Shown one piece after another: positions 23,398 to 36,090 of a DNA stretch of 64,000 nt (position 1 is the first letter of the stretch; every line of letters begins with the position of its first letter). A program made the translations under genes and the position numbers. Location of the stretch: assembly GCF_964204645.1 (NCBI RefSeq), contig NC_134027.1, positions 21,006,485-21,070,484 on the forward strand. Reading direction: 5' to 3'. Under the pieces are notes generated by a model. The model ran no database searches and was not told where the DNA came from. It saw nothing but the letters and a program-made list of their open reading frames with translations. Origin of the DNA: Tubulanus polymorphus. Lineage: Eukaryota > Nemertea > Palaeonemertea > Tubulaniformes > Tubulanidae.

Positions 23398-23526
23398 AAT
23401 GTCGACCAGACATCCAGGCGACCAGTTACCCAGTCGACCAGTGGGACAGTCGTACAGTCACCCAGTCATCCAGTCATTCGGTCATCCAGTCGACAAGTGG
23501 ACCAGTCATCCAGTCACCCAGCCTGT
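23398..23526. repeat. CCAGTCA/CCAGTCG minisatellite
   Basis: About a dozen copies of a 7-10 base word CCAGTC[AG][AC]CC/TC in tandem, with small length changes. The 91-codon plus-strand frame across it is a by-product of the repeat. Confidence 0.7.
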
Positions 23527-23529
23527 TTA

Positions 23530-25762
23530 CAGTCGGTGGGTCATTGATTCACGTCAAAATAAAGAACCGAATCGCGCTATCAATGTATGGAATATGTTCC
23601 TACACCGTTGCACTATAAGTTGGTATTCTTCACTTTGGCCGTTATTTCCATTCACTTTTCGAGTATAAATATGCCGAAACCCATCACGGAAAGTGTCTGT
23701 AGGTATAAAATTGCAATGTACAGCCAATATTATTTTATTCATATACGATATCGTTTATTTTGATAGTTTTCTTCACACAAATGCTGAGAAATATTCAAAC
23801 AAGTATATCTGTCCGTTATTACAATGTCGCATCAAACACAAACATCACTAAACCAGTCAACGAAGCGCAGGACAAAATAATTCAATTAGGATGCAAAGTG
23901 ATGTGATCAGTTATCAGATCAGTGAATTAATCATAGCCTGGTTGATGTTAAATAGGAATTCACATCGTCTCTGTTAATGATACATAGGGAGGGGGCTGTC
24001 ATCGCATTTCTTAACATTGAGTTTTCCATCAAATGACCACGCACTTTGCAGGATTTTGCTTTTTTCAATTTGAGGCGACTTTTCAGCATTTGATATCTAC
24101 ACTTGGTGAGGTCTTCATCGATGTACACTTTTTTGAGGGCCGGGATATCTCTAGAATAGACGTTCTTTCTTCCGTGTGGGCGCTATAGGTTGAAAGCTTT
24201 ACGGCTATATCTTTCTTCCGATCGATTTTCCGATCGGGTGCGACCAACCAATATCAGTAATTTTGAGAATCGACCCAATTTTTATCGCCGTATTGTAAAT
24301 CAACTATCTTTTATATTTTGTTAACTATACAAATTATTGTGGAGAAAATAAATCATATTTATCATTGCCTCGTCAGTTTCCTATTGTTAAAATTGAAGCC
24401 CTGATATCTACGGCTATGTTGTTGCTATACTCAACCTGGTGATAGAACAACTGTTCATCTTTCATTCGATGGAAAATATCCTTGAAAAATGACCTTCTTC
24501 ATAATATAAAGAGCTTCCTAAATCTGCCTGCTCAGTGACGATCTGAACCGTCCGCCATATTTTATTCTTTGGCCTTAACAACTGTAATATAGACCAAACT
24601 GACCCACCGACTCCATTTAATCGAGAACTAACTTGAAAACCCCTTTTGCCCTCTTCTCTGCCATCTGTTAGTCCGATCCTTATGCTATGAGACCCGAAGA
24701 AGAAACCGAAATATCGTGGGGCCCAAGCCCATAGCTCTTTTTAAAGTCAAATCTTCTAACTCCATCTTGTCGGTTGAAATGTGTTGGTTTGTAGAAACGC
24801 TGGTGGTTGTCTAGGTTGTCGTTTCTCATTATCCTCGTGTTTTTCGGTCGTAAGCGGCTATCGATGCACGGAGTTGAATGCTCTCGATTGAGCGTTGAGA
24901 GATCTCGAATCAAATCTCGATGGGATTAGAGACGCTTCTAGCTTCACGCCTGGGGAAAAGTCTTTGATTGTATGTACTGTCCATCCTACGTACGTATATC
25001 AAACTTGAAATCACTGACAACACCGGCGGAAATCTAGCACTGCTGCGAATGCCTTTACAAATGCCAAGGATATTAGCCTTCGTGACATCGTTCATAACTT
25101 AATAAAAAGGATGTTTCTGGGAATCTACAAATCATGGTAACGTGCAGTCGATTAAAGATCTGGTGATTATTAGGTTGCGCAATGTGGAAAGTCGGATTGA
25201 ATCGTCCTGACTTGATGTAAGTAGCCTGCAAAACATTGCAACTTACTATCGATCACGAGCGATTGCAATTCATATAAGATGTCTTTAAATTTGTTTTTGA
25301 CGGATAAATAAAGAGTCCTTGGTTATCACATATGAAGAAAATGTTTGATGATTGCTGTTTAATCTACATTTGGAAGCAGCAACAAAAAAGTTTTTAATAA
25401 CCAATTAAACATTTCCGTGACAAGCACCTTCAAGAAACCGTTTCTGCCATAAGTACTTATCCGATACACACTAATTTTGGGCAATATAACAATTATAACC
25501 TTAGTGATTGAACTTGGTGATGATTTAATAAGTAGTTTATTTGAATTTGTGTTCGGGTCTTATGTTTAACCTGCATATCAATTTTCAAACTTTCATTTAG
25601 ACAGAGCCGATAGAAGTTGCCCCGCTTATAATTAATTGCTCATATAGTGAATGTAAGGTCATTTTCAATGAAATTAGAAATTGATTTTTAAGCTGCCAAA
25701 TCCGAAAATTATCAAACATGTCATCGAATAGATATAAGATTGGCATTTTCACTCGCGGTGTT
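23530..25762. other. Intergenic between lectin copies; no gene recognised
   Basis: AT-rich sequence. Short minus-strand frames at 23931-24128 and 24680-25095 lack splice context, domains or biased composition. No RNA gene or element ends found. Confidence 0.45.
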
Positions 25763-26290
25763 GTCATATCGCGGAATCACGGATTCGCGGAATTTTCCAA
25801 AAACACGGAATTTCTTCACTTTCACTACAAATAGTACCGTCACCGGGTTTTTTCTCTTCACAAATAAAGGAGTTCAAAAAGGAAACTATTTTGTAAGTTA
25901 TGTATCATTCAACTTGTATCAACTTTTCTGGATACATCACACTCGCATAAATCACAATTTAGATGCACGTCTCGCATAGAAAAAATCTAAAGCCAGAATG
26001 CATAATGTCTATTCATTTCCGTGCGATCATTTGGGATATTTCTCTTGATAGTTGAACACATACCCAGGTTTCCATTTTCTCGTTGGGAAGTACCGTTAAT
26101 TTGTTGAGTGACGATTGTGATAAATTGTCACAGGCCTACCGGTTACCAGTAATAGAAACATGCGCGCGGTGCCTTGTCCGAAAAAGGGGTATTCCCGTGG
26201 AATAACCCGGTAACTATTCATAGTGAAAATGAGGAAATTTCCACATTTTTGGAAAATTCCCGATTCCGTGATTCCGCGATATGACAATTA
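25763..26290. mobile_element. TIR element with CATATCGCGGAATCACGG ends
   Basis: Left end TTGTCATATCGCGGAATCAC is matched by GTGATTCCGCGATATGACAA at the right end (26270-26289), and the match continues inward through TTTTCCAAAAA/TTTTTGGAAAA to about 60 bases, with weaker matching beyond (AGTGAAAATG/CATTTTCACT). No coding frame in the ~400-bp centre. MITE-like. Confidence 0.75.
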
Positions 26291-26475
26291 CACCGTCTCA
26301 CTCGACGTATGGTGCAGATTTCGCTGAAAATGTATTAACTAATGAGAAAAATAGATTCAAACTCAATCAAAATGTAGAAGAAAATTGAAGCGCAGTAACC
26401 CCGTACCACTAGCGATCCAGATGGTTCATCGCTGAATCCTCGCTTGCCATTGTAGCATTGCCACTATTCCATTGC

Positions 26476-26859
26476 CCGCAGGTCCGAGTCAGCCCTACAA
26501 ATGTTTAATCAGCTGCTCTGTAGACGTGAATAACAGCGAAAACCAGCTGGCTGTGCATGTAGTCGGTTTTCACTTTTCTGGTATTTCAAGATGAACTGAG
26601 CAAATATACTTTGGTTCTCATAACGGCGATGTTGACAACTGTGTCTACAGGAATCCAAATATTAATACAGTCATAGGGCGCTTTCATAAAGGCATTCGTT
26701 ATTTTCAGATCCTTGGACTGAGGTGTGATTACTGAAATACTGAACAATCTAATCAAAAGAGGTGGACACTAAGTGATTGGTTTTCTTATGGGTAGATTGT
26801 GCTAATATATTTCGGTGTTAGTGATTTCTTTGCTCTCCATTTTAGTTTTTACGAAGAAC
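26476..26859 (+). promoter_or_regulatory. Duplicated upstream region of lectin copy B
   Basis: Counterpart of 19320-19687. The last ~130 bases before the start codon are the most similar, including ATCCTTGGACTGAGGTGTG and TTATGGGTAGATTGTGCTAA. No TATA box in a clear position. Likely holds the promoter of copy B. Confidence 0.5.
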
Positions 26860-29800
26860 ATGAAGACTGGTTTGTTCATACTTTTAGCTCTTGTTGTTGG
26901 CGGTAAGTACATTGTACAAGCGGCTCGTGGTTTGTGTCTCATTAAATTGGAAAATAGGAATTCGATCTAGTCACTGTTTCCTTCGAAACGATACCAACTT
27001 ACCCACAATACAAATGGAAAAATAGAGCCCCGAAAGTTTCTTTGAGCTTGTAATCATGAATTACCAACGATATTAAGACAACCCCAGTAATTAAGTAATA
27101 AGATGTGATACAAAGTTGGGTTATACACATCCTCGCTTGCCAGGGGTCCGGTATCACTCCCGAACTCGCTTTCACCAGCCCCCTGGCCTCAAGACGCGCG
27201 ATGTCATTACTGGCGCTTTTGCGCGTGACGTCATATATCAACGCGCGACAATACTTCCGCGTTCGCTACGTGTTCGCTGATTGGTCTATTTACCGGGAAA
27301 TTCCATAGATGCCTAATGTCGTTTGTAACAAGCGCTATGATTGGCCCGACCGGATTCTGGTCGTCTAGTAATGACTCCAACGACTCGTGAGGTCAAGGGG
27401 TTCGGCGAACAGCTTTAGCGTAGTGGGTTGGAATCCCTTGACGGGTGAAGATGGGTTATACATAGAATCAGATTCAAAAGAAACAAATTTGAAGTAGACC
27501 ATACTTGGGGAACTTAAACCTGTATAATACACGGTCATATAAGTGATGTAAGTGATTATGCAGTCAAGCTCACTTAATTCTATCTCTTGGAACCGTGATT
27601 TCTTCTACGAATTAGACATTATACGGATTATTCTTATTTCGTATTTTCTATGAATTATGTATAATTCGTAGAATTAACGATTTATCTATTCGTATAAACT
27701 ACGAATTAAAACCTGCTATTCGTTGTTTAGACTTTGGCGGGGAAATGCGTCGCGTGGCGCGGCACGCTCAGTGGCTGACGAGTAATTGATAAACTTTCCT
27801 ATCACCGCCGGCCGGAACAATGGGATACAAATTACGCGTCGCATTTTCAATTGCTTTCAAGAAAAGGGACCGCGAAATACTGCTACGATTTACGAATCAT
27901 CCGATGGAAATTATATGGAATAAATAAGGGAAAAGTCTGGACCTTTTATTTTCATACGAATTAGGTAGTTATACAAATTAACCGACGACGCCGTATCAAA
28001 CGAGGTTGACTGTATAAGGTGGACATCATTAGATAAAAGGAGGGACAATCTATGTATGGTATTTATAGACCCTGCTCATAGACCCTGCTTATATAACTCA
28101 TAGACCCTGCATTTTAGAGTCCATTGTTGTGTCACGGATTTCTCCACTATTTTGTTCTCACTAATGCTGTACCGCTGGATCTTCTATGTAACTGATTCCT
28201 TTCGCTGTAGATATTAACTACTAACACTTCTACCTGGTATTCATTCTTCATATTTCTGAAACTAAAACTCACGATCTATTGCACGTTTTACACATTTCGA
28301 AAGAAATATTTCATTCATGATAAAAGGCGAAGATTCGGTCTTTGTTAACTCATAAAAGCACGATCTCTAAACCAAAGCACCTATGATTTCGTATGAACAA
28401 TTTTTTTCCAGTTTTTGATGTTTGTGAAGCTGTCTGTGAAGGTCGTACGCGTGTTGGTAATCACTGTTACGGACTTATCTACAGAGATGTAAATGACCGA
28501 TCGCCAAATTGTGGTTGGCTCCATGCCAATGCAAGACTCGCCACCATTGAAAATTATGCTGAGAATGAGGGCGTAAGAGGTAGATATATATCTATAGTAA
28601 TAAATCTTTATTACAATCAATATCAATGGCGGTAACAGGACGAGGATGGTTATTACATATATGTACGGTATTTTCTTGATTTTTGGCATTCGTGAGCTGA
28701 AAACTATTACGTACATGCCCCCAATCATACCCGAAAACATATTCTAAGTATCTGCGGCGCTGTGTATGGGCATCATCAACATCAGAGGTTCAAATACTCT
28801 GCGAATGTGGAGAACATTTTTTTCCTTTTCAGCTACATAATCTGTTTAGGTCTACTTCCAATTTTTCGGCTACGCCGTTGCCTCCACGCACGGGAGATCC
28901 GAGTGTTTCTCCTTGGCAAAGTGATAAATTCGAAAATACTCTACTAAATCCATGGGCAATCAATCAAAAGGTTGGTGGTCCTGCTTCGAAAAAACTCAGC
29001 AGTTTCCACGACCATTGCATTAGTAGTTAAATTCAAGCTGATTCTGAAGTATAGTTTTATCGCAATAATGATAATGGCCGAAACTATATAGGATCTAATG
29101 GAATTCAAGATAAAAAACTGTGCAAATATGGCCGGACCAAAAACGTTGGACCAGGCCAGAGTCAAATTTTAGCATGAGTCTCATTTATGATTGACTGTGA
29201 ATCGCACTGGTTCCGGAAGTGACTCAGTCACTTCGCTTTGTTTGAGCATTGTTTAGTATCGAGCGAGTGGTTTGGGCCAAATTTGATTTGGTCATGATCC
29301 GGGCCGAATCGTCTCCGTGTGATCGCAGTTTAATTAAACTAACAACCTTGTATATTAGCTTGCATGGAAGGTGGTTTAAGAACCGAATTTTACTCACAAA
29401 TTTAACTTCTGGACTACGGGTGAAACTCATTTCATTCAACAGAGCTCATGGTTATGTTCGAGACCCAAACTGCTCAACTGGCATACAGAAAAAATCAGAT
29501 AACCAGTGATTTTATGGTAAGTGCATTCGTTCTTCGTTAAACATCTCGCGCCTCCCTCGTTCTGAAAACGAATAAACTCGCGAACAACACATTACAAAAA
29601 TAGCCAGTCTACAGAATCTGATAAGATATGACCGGGCTAATGTCTAAGAACTCATCTCCAATGGCACGTGAGCTTCAAAACTTGCAACGAAGGCCATGAA
29701 CCCTTTCGTATGCAGAGACCAGTCTTAGGTTGTTTATGAACCTCATTTGCGAGTGCAGAGCGACAACAGCCTCAGATTCTCAGGTGTCTGCTTGTTACCA

Positions 29801-30889
29801 GCACTGGCTACAGGCGGGTAACCCTCTTGCAGGCAGGAAGCCAATATTGGGGTAATCATGCTCCAAGTTTTGAGCGAGCCTCCAGAACAGACCTTCACTA
29901 TCAAGTACTGTGACTATTGTGTCTTCCTGCTTGATTTCCGGGTAATTTTTAACCCCCCTCCATATGTACGCCCTCTGTACGTTTTTATAACCCCCCCTTG
30001 CGTAAATACTTTATGAATGACCCCCTGTAAGATTGAATTTTTCACGATCCATGCATGGTTTAAATGAGGCAAAATTCACCAGCATTCGATCCGAGCACTG
30101 ACGACGACGAAATGAAAGTACGAAAGTAGGGAATTCCCGGGAAATCCTAACAAATTTGTGAAAATCACAGTGTGTTTCGTACCTACTTAGGGCGTTCGAT
30201 TATCCCACTCGGATTGCTCCGAGTGAATTCGGGAAAGCCTCTGAGGCGTTCGTTTTCTGTCACATAGTATAAACGAGCTCACCCGGGTAAGGCCTAGTAA
30301 CTTCTTCGGCGAGTGGGTTACTGGGAAAAAATGGCGGCCGAGTGAGGCAACAGTAGTACCGGTATAACGTATTTACGACGTGGAAAATGTAAAGTCGGTG
30401 AATGTTGAGTGGTATGCCTTATTCTCGGGCGAGTCTTACCCCAATATCGTTCGTTTATTTGCGACAACCAACAGCGTTCATTTTACCCGAGTAGTTCCGA
30501 GTAAGCCAATCGAATGCCCTAAAAGTAACATTAACCCTCCCCCTTAGAAAAGAGTGTATGCTTTGAGCTCACCGGTCCCCTCCCCCTGTACGTTTTGTAC
30601 GGATTTTTAACATGGGCGTACGTACTCTATGCACGGCGCCTTATCTGTTGCTGTTTCAGTTTCACTCAAAAGGATAAACCATTTCTTCATTAATAATGTT
30701 TGACTAAACCGGTTAGAAAGTTCATCTTTTTGTGAAACTGGGTCTATGTTAATGCTATCTTTGCAGAAAAACCGATTGAAATATACAATATTATCATATG
30801 GCGATTGTGTCGGTATAAATTCCGACGGTAGTTGGAGATATATTCCTTGTGACAACACACTGTCTTTAGCCTGTATGTACGACGTGTAA
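26860..30889 (+). CDS. Secreted C-type lectin-like protein, copy B (intact, 154 residues)
   Basis: Exons 26860-26902, 28412-28572, 28833-28970 and 30767-30889; phases 1, 0, 0; sum 465 bases. Residues 1-14 form a signal peptide (MKTGLFILLALVVG). Exon 2 gives the domain start with cysteines in FDVCEAVC and GNHCYGL, then the helix part ending ARLATIENYAENEG. Exon 3 carries WQSDKFENTLLNPWAINQ, matching the NPWA/NW strand of the fold. Exon 4 gives DCVGINSDGSW and SLACMYDV then TAA, the typical last disulphide region. The usual WIGL core is not obvious and no EPN or QPD calcium/sugar motif is seen, so sugar binding cannot be assumed. Likely an extracellular recognition protein of the small single-domain invertebrate lectin type. 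A second, short splice form using a 74-nt exon at 29443-29516 is possible. Confidence 0.7.
27128..27452. mobile_element. TIR element with 10-bp direct flanks, in intron 1 of lectin copy B
   Basis: The ends CATCCTCGCTTGCCAGGGGT and, reversed, CATCTTCACCCGTCAAGGGA are imperfect inverted repeats. GGGTTATACA flanks both sides (27118-27127 and 27453-27462), a probable target-site duplication. The element is visibly more GC-rich than the intron around it (CGCGCGAT, GACGTCATATATCAACGCGCG) and its 67-codon frame is not a known protein. Confidence 0.7.
30189..30520. mobile_element. TIR element (AGGGCGTTCGATT ends), in intron 3 of lectin copy B
   Basis: AGGGCGTTCGATTATCCCAC and CGGATTGCTCCGAGTGAA on the left are matched by rc of TTACCCGAGTAGTTCCGAG and TAAGCCAATCGAATGCCCT on the right; about 38 bases with a few mismatches. 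Around 330 bases long, no coding frame. MITE. Confidence 0.8.
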
Positions 30890-31152
30890 TAATATGATAG
30901 TGATAAAAAAGCAACAGAATCAATGATATTGAAGTGCCGATATTTGTCTGTAATTACATGTGTATTTCGATTTTAAATATCTCCAACAAATCGGTGACTC
31001 ATCGGCTGAAAATACTGAGCGATTACGTTTGCATAAATCGTCTGTCCGTTTGGGAAATCACCTGATCGCTCAGGCCGACATTAAGCCCGATTAACGAAGA
31101 AAAGTTTGAAGGCGATTGCATTTTACGCAATATGCGACATTTTACTTATTAT

Positions 31153-31253
31153 GGTTTTATGGACTGGTATTACCTTAAACCCGGGGGCTAACTCAATTGA
31201 TAATGAAATGAGTTAGCCTCCGGGTTAAAGGTAATGCCAGTCTATAAAACCCG
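31153..31253. repeat. Perfect-type hairpin, ~100 bp
   Basis: GGTTTTATGGACTGGTATTA plus CCTTAAACCCGGGGGCTAACT is followed, after a ~14-base loop, by its reverse complement ending in CCAGTCTATAAAACC. The same sequence as one arm appears at 2788-2830 (TTTTATAGACTGGTATTTAC, then GGGGGCTAACTCAATT). A small foldback element. Confidence 0.75.
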
Positions 31254-32000
31254 CCCCTGGTCTTTGGATGGATCCTTTCGCGATCGTCACAACGTTGCCG
31301 GTAAATGAGGGAAAAACCAAGCCAACAAAACCTTTTGATCCCTGGAATCTATCATCAATCCGAAAGCTTGATGGAAGAAAATTCATTAAAAATGTCTCTA
31401 AGAATGCTTGACGAAAAATTGGCAACATTTGTTTTAAACGGTTAAACGACGAAATAAAATCACTTGCAAGCATTGTAATAGCGTTGTGAATTACCGACAA
31501 ACAATATTATCCACGAAATGGTTCGATGAAATAGGTCATAGCACCAGTACGACCGGCCCTACATGACATGAATTGATTTTGCAGTGAATCAGAATGCAAC
31601 CCTTTGTATCCCTCAGGTCTATTGATAATTCACCACCGCGCCAAAAATCACGGTCCCAAGATAGAGATATGAATTAAGTGAGGTTGAATATACTTGAGCA
31701 TCATGAGCCGGTGAAAAAGCAATTCCTCGATTCATACTCGTGGATTCTGCGCCGCAATTTACGGAAGTGTCCTACGCGGTGTAAGAGGACTGCATACATT
31801 TCACATGGTCCGATCCGTAGTTGAATCGTGTGGTATCCCTACCTGACCGCTGACCAAGATCGTTTAGAGTAAACCCAAAGTTGCGCATCTAGATTCATCA
31901 CTGGTGACTACCATTCAACAACACCTGGCTGGGTCACCCAATAGTTGGTAACCTAATCATTGGTGGAAGCTTTTATAATCGGATGGGCTTATACCTTAAC
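31254..32000. other. No feature recognised
   Basis: Mixed sequence with no splice-supported exon. A 91-codon minus-strand frame at 31225-31500 overlaps the hairpin arm and shows no domain; I do not call it a gene. Confidence 0.4.
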
Positions 32001-32018
32001 AGACAGACAGACCACACA

Positions 32019-32300
<282 letters not shown>

Positions 32301-32305
32301 TTACT

Positions 32306-32640
32306 GACTAGTCACCCAAATGCTCGAAAAACCGCTAGAGCCACCAAGTCTACAGGCCGGACAGAAGAAACAACGGTTACTTTTCTGTACAAAGTGGTTA
32401 ATGGATTGGTTCCGGCTATGTCCCAATCAATTCCTTGAAAAGTCGCGAAACCAGGTAAGAGGGCTTTACGGGCCAAGACTTTAATACAGACAACATTGTC
32501 CAACGATCGATTTCATACTAAAGGAAATCTTTCGCCGTCCCCCAAAATCGAATACAGCGCAATACCGAAATTCGTTCATCGTGAGATCCGTCCTCGTCTG
32601 GAACCAACTGGACGAACAGACCATCCAGGCATCTAGTTCC
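32306..32640 (+). pseudogene. LINE (CR1/L2-like) reverse-transcriptase C-terminal remnant
   Basis: The frame reads FLYKVVNGLVPAMSQSIP and stops; the YK-x-VNGLVP word is typical of the region after the RT domain in CR1/jockey-type non-LTR elements. After the stop the same frame continues with SPKIEYSAIPKFVHREIRPR, resembling the C-terminal tail in decayed form. No upstream RT motifs remain; the microsatellite abuts the fragment. Confidence 0.45.
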
Positions 32641-32846
32641 AGCGTATGATCGCCCTGCGCTCAGATTAATAAACCAACGCGCTCCTCCCCGTTGCCAAGT
32701 GCCTTATCAAGACCAGGGAAGTGTGATGAGACTTCCCTGTCAAGACTAATCGTGCAACTGTCAATACAGAAACAGAAACAATCGGACACATAATCGCATT
32801 GGAAAGGCCGGTTCAAACAATTCCAAGAATCTACTATAGTGTTTTG

Positions 32847-33180
32847 TATGGTGGCTGAAGTGGGCCATACTAAAAAAATTTTCTATACGGCTTGAACAAC
32901 GATAAAAAAATTTCACATTGGCCTGTTTTTTAGTTTCTCACGCGTGAATTCAAACAGTTTGGAGAAAATAAAAAGTGCGAGAAAACAAAAAATATAGGGC
33001 AATGTAAAAAGTATTTATCCAGCTGCTAGCCTATCAGAAAAATTTTCAAACCAAAAGTTTTGAATTCTCGCGCGAGAAAACCATAAGTTTTAAACCAAAA
33101 AACAGGCCAATCTGTTAATTTTTTCCTGCTCTAGCCGTACGGAAAAAAATTTTCTAGTATGGCCCGAATCAGCCACCATA
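32847..33180. mobile_element. TIR element (TATGGTGGCTGAAG ends)
   Basis: The left end TATGGTGGCTGAAGTGGGCC and the following ATACTA...AAATTTTCT are matched at the right end by AAAATTTTCTAGTATGGCCC and GAATCAGCCACCATA. Inner matches such as TTGGCCTGTTTTTT / AAAAAACAGGCCAA extend the inverted repeat to ~100 bases per arm. No coding content. MITE. Confidence 0.85.
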
Positions 33181-34145
33181 GTTATACGTTGTTTCCAACT
33201 TTTTGGCAGCATTTTGGTCATTTCACTAATGGTAAATCGCCAATCGATGACCCTTTATCATCAAGAGAAACTCGACGCAACGCTGAGAACAAAAACTCTG
33301 GAAATAATCAATATAAATGAATTTATTTTCCATATTAAAATCATTTACATGTTTACATCATCGTTATTTCTATTATCAAATTATTTTGTATCAAATTTAA
33401 TCATATTCTTATATATATATATATGCGCATGATTGAACAATATTATTACAAAAAATGTATTTAATTACAAGATATAGATTTATTAAATAGAACGTGATAT
33501 TCTAAAATATTCTCTTTCATTGGTGGATGGAATGTTTATTAACAGAAAAAAGCGAGTGTATTTCATCTTATCGTGGATTCTAAACTAATTCAAATTCCCT
33601 AACAAGTCGCACAGTCCTTGGTGGAACGAAGTACGTGTACAGTAAATTTGAATTCCATTGTTCTTTTGCACTAAGGTGGTCCCTCTTCAGATACGCCAAC
33701 CGAAGTTCTTGTACTAATTATAAGTTTAAAACCGACTACATACAATTTTTTTACATATAAAATAAAAATCATCATTCCCAACGGTGATCTCGAGAGAATA
33801 TGAAACATTGCGTCATTCGTTTATAATATTCTTAGATTAATAGATTTCATATTGACTCTTTTCAATTGATATATAGGTTTTAAACTCATAAACTGTTCTC
33901 AAAATCGTGAGTGTGACTATACATTATCGTACCGATATTTCAATCAACCAGTTCATCGTTAATGCCGCTTTACGCCGGAACTCAATCTGTAGCCTGGAAC
34001 CAGCCCCTCAGACATTCGGATTTTGAAAGCGGTGATAAAATGTCTCGTGTTCATTCAATTTTCGGTGAAGTCGATAGAAAGTGGAAGTATGTTTGATTAA
34101 GTCTAGGGCATGGCATCAGGCGGCAGATGATAATACGTTGTATAT

Positions 34146-34415
34146 CAGGCCCGTGCCGAGCTTTTTTGAGGGGCAGTTCTAATTCAAGAAAAAGGGCACT
34201 TTTTCACTGTAAAAAGGGCACATTCTTATCGAAAAAGGGTAAACTTAAATATGAATTGACCGGGTACCTGAATAAAATCATTTGAGAATGGATTACTTCT
34301 CATTATCAAAAAATGAAAAAATGTCGAAAAATCATGACTTAAATTTTTTTACACCGGTTTTGAAAATTTTAGGGGGTTCATTCGCTACCCCCAAACCCCC
34401 CTCGGCACAGGCCTG
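34146..34415. mobile_element. TIR element with CAGGCC(C/T)GTGCCGAG ends
   Basis: Left CAGGCCCGTGCCGAGC is matched by CTCGGCACAGGCCTG at the right. The CAG start is like hAT-type elements, but an 8-bp target duplication is not clear (TATAT is shared on both flanks). About 270 bases, non-coding. Confidence 0.65.
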
Positions 34416-36061
34416 TATATACCACTTCTCAATGGACCAAACTTATTACATTATCTCTAAAAAAAACTGAAATACACTGTACATCAAACACTACGATCGA
34501 AATAAATATATAAATCATTAAAAATAGACACGTTTTCTATATAGACAGGACGTTTATAAGACGCTTAAAACAAATAGATTTATTCCTAGAAGTAAAATGA
34601 ATAGCACGGAGATTTTTTTCAAAAAGGAATGTATATCTGAAGTCTCATCACATCGATCACTCATAAAGCTGAAACCTGAAGATTTCCGCTTCAACAGTAC
34701 AGCGATCTACACGGAATGTTAATCGTTACTCGCGTAAATGGAATGAAAACACGAGCTATCACGGAAGTCAATAATCGGACGCGTCAACCTTCGGGGTCAG
34801 TCGAACGCGAAAAACCGTTCCTTCATCACCGATAAGAAAAAAATTATCGTCATTAATATAATCGAACGTTTGGACGAATTCTAAATCGAAAACCACCGGG
34901 CCGGTTTTACAGGCCGCCCTAACTTCAACCCGGAGGAGTTAATACTAGGTCTATAAAACTGGGCCGTTCACTTACCCCAAACCTGCGGATATACGTAACA
35001 CTCTAGCGAATATAAAAGCGGTATAAAATATAGAATAGAAAGCAGTCGATTCAATCTGACCACCGATTCCCTAGATAGTAGTTATTATATATAAATATAC
35101 GTAACACGTTCAATAAATGAATTATTATTTACATCAAACTTGAGCCTTCGCTCAAAAACGCTTATAACTCGCAATAGTGGAACCCTGTTTTTAGAATGTT
35201 TGTTTGGAAATGTAGTGGATTCATCCATGCTTGTCTCGATTGTATTATTGGCGAATTGCATGAAGTCAGCTGCATTTCACATAGTCTTAGTTACCAGACC
35301 ATAAGATATCATTTTTTATTTCCTGAATATATATGATAGAATTCCCATTAAATTCAACTGAAATTTGTCAAATCCGCTGAACCATTTTTTTCAGTCGCGA
35401 TTCAACTAAGTAAGATGGAAACCACTGTATTTCTTTAACTCGTAATTCCATTATAATTTAACCGAAGCAAACAAGTGAATAAAATAGAGTTGACTGTTTT
35501 TTCCTCATAACTCTTTGTTCCAATTGACTTCAACTGAATTGGACTAAGTGACTGAAGTCGAGTGAACCATTAAGCAATATTCAAACCCTGACATATTCAA
35601 ACAGTTGACTTAATATTATAGAGTGCTTTGGATCCTACAGGGTTTCTCAAAATCATAAATAATTCCATTCGAACTCAGCCAAATTCGACAAGGCGGAGTT
35701 GAATCCTGTAACTCGAGGCAGGAACACATTCCACAAACGGAAAATTCTGTGTTCATTTGACGCAATGGGAATTACCAATATTTATACATTGAATACAGGG
35801 TATACCTTGTGTAACAAGGTTCCACTTGAAAGGGCTTTGGTATTCAGCCCCATTCTACATTGAGCGACAATGCAAGTGTCAAAATTTTCAATCGAGCAAT
35901 GATTTCTTTTTAACGATTATCTAAGTTCATTATCGAGGACGCAATGATCATGATCAATAAATTATTAAGCATTGATTTTTTGTTTCTAATAACAGGTTAA
36001 CATAAATGGTATAAACACAATTGTATGTATACAATCGTATGTATATATATATATATAATAT

Positions 36062-36090
36062 ATTAATAATAATAATAATAATAATAATGA
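36062..36090. repeat. (ATA)n microsatellite
   Basis: About nine AAT/ATA units, preceded by a TATATATA run. It creates the poly-Ile stretch of a 122-codon chance frame. Confidence 0.9.

Noticed and set aside
23398-23526. Repeat array considered as CRISPR-like
   Set aside because: Repeats of 7-10 bases without unique spacers, in a eukaryotic context; ordinary minisatellite.
24680-25095. Two adjoining minus-strand frames
   Set aside because: No hydrophobic leader, domain or credible splice context; likely chance.
27375-27450. tRNA- or SINE-like B-box word near GGTTGGAATCCC
   Set aside because: No A box or cloverleaf at proper spacing; lies in a TIR element end.
28900-29516. 74-nt block considered as a middle exon of the full lectin transcript
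   Set aside because: Its phase does not fit after exon 3 or exon 2; it only fits between exons 1 and 4, so it is reported as an alternative exon instead.
31225-31500. 91-codon minus-strand frame
   Set aside because: Overlaps a hairpin arm, no partner exons and no recognisable motif.
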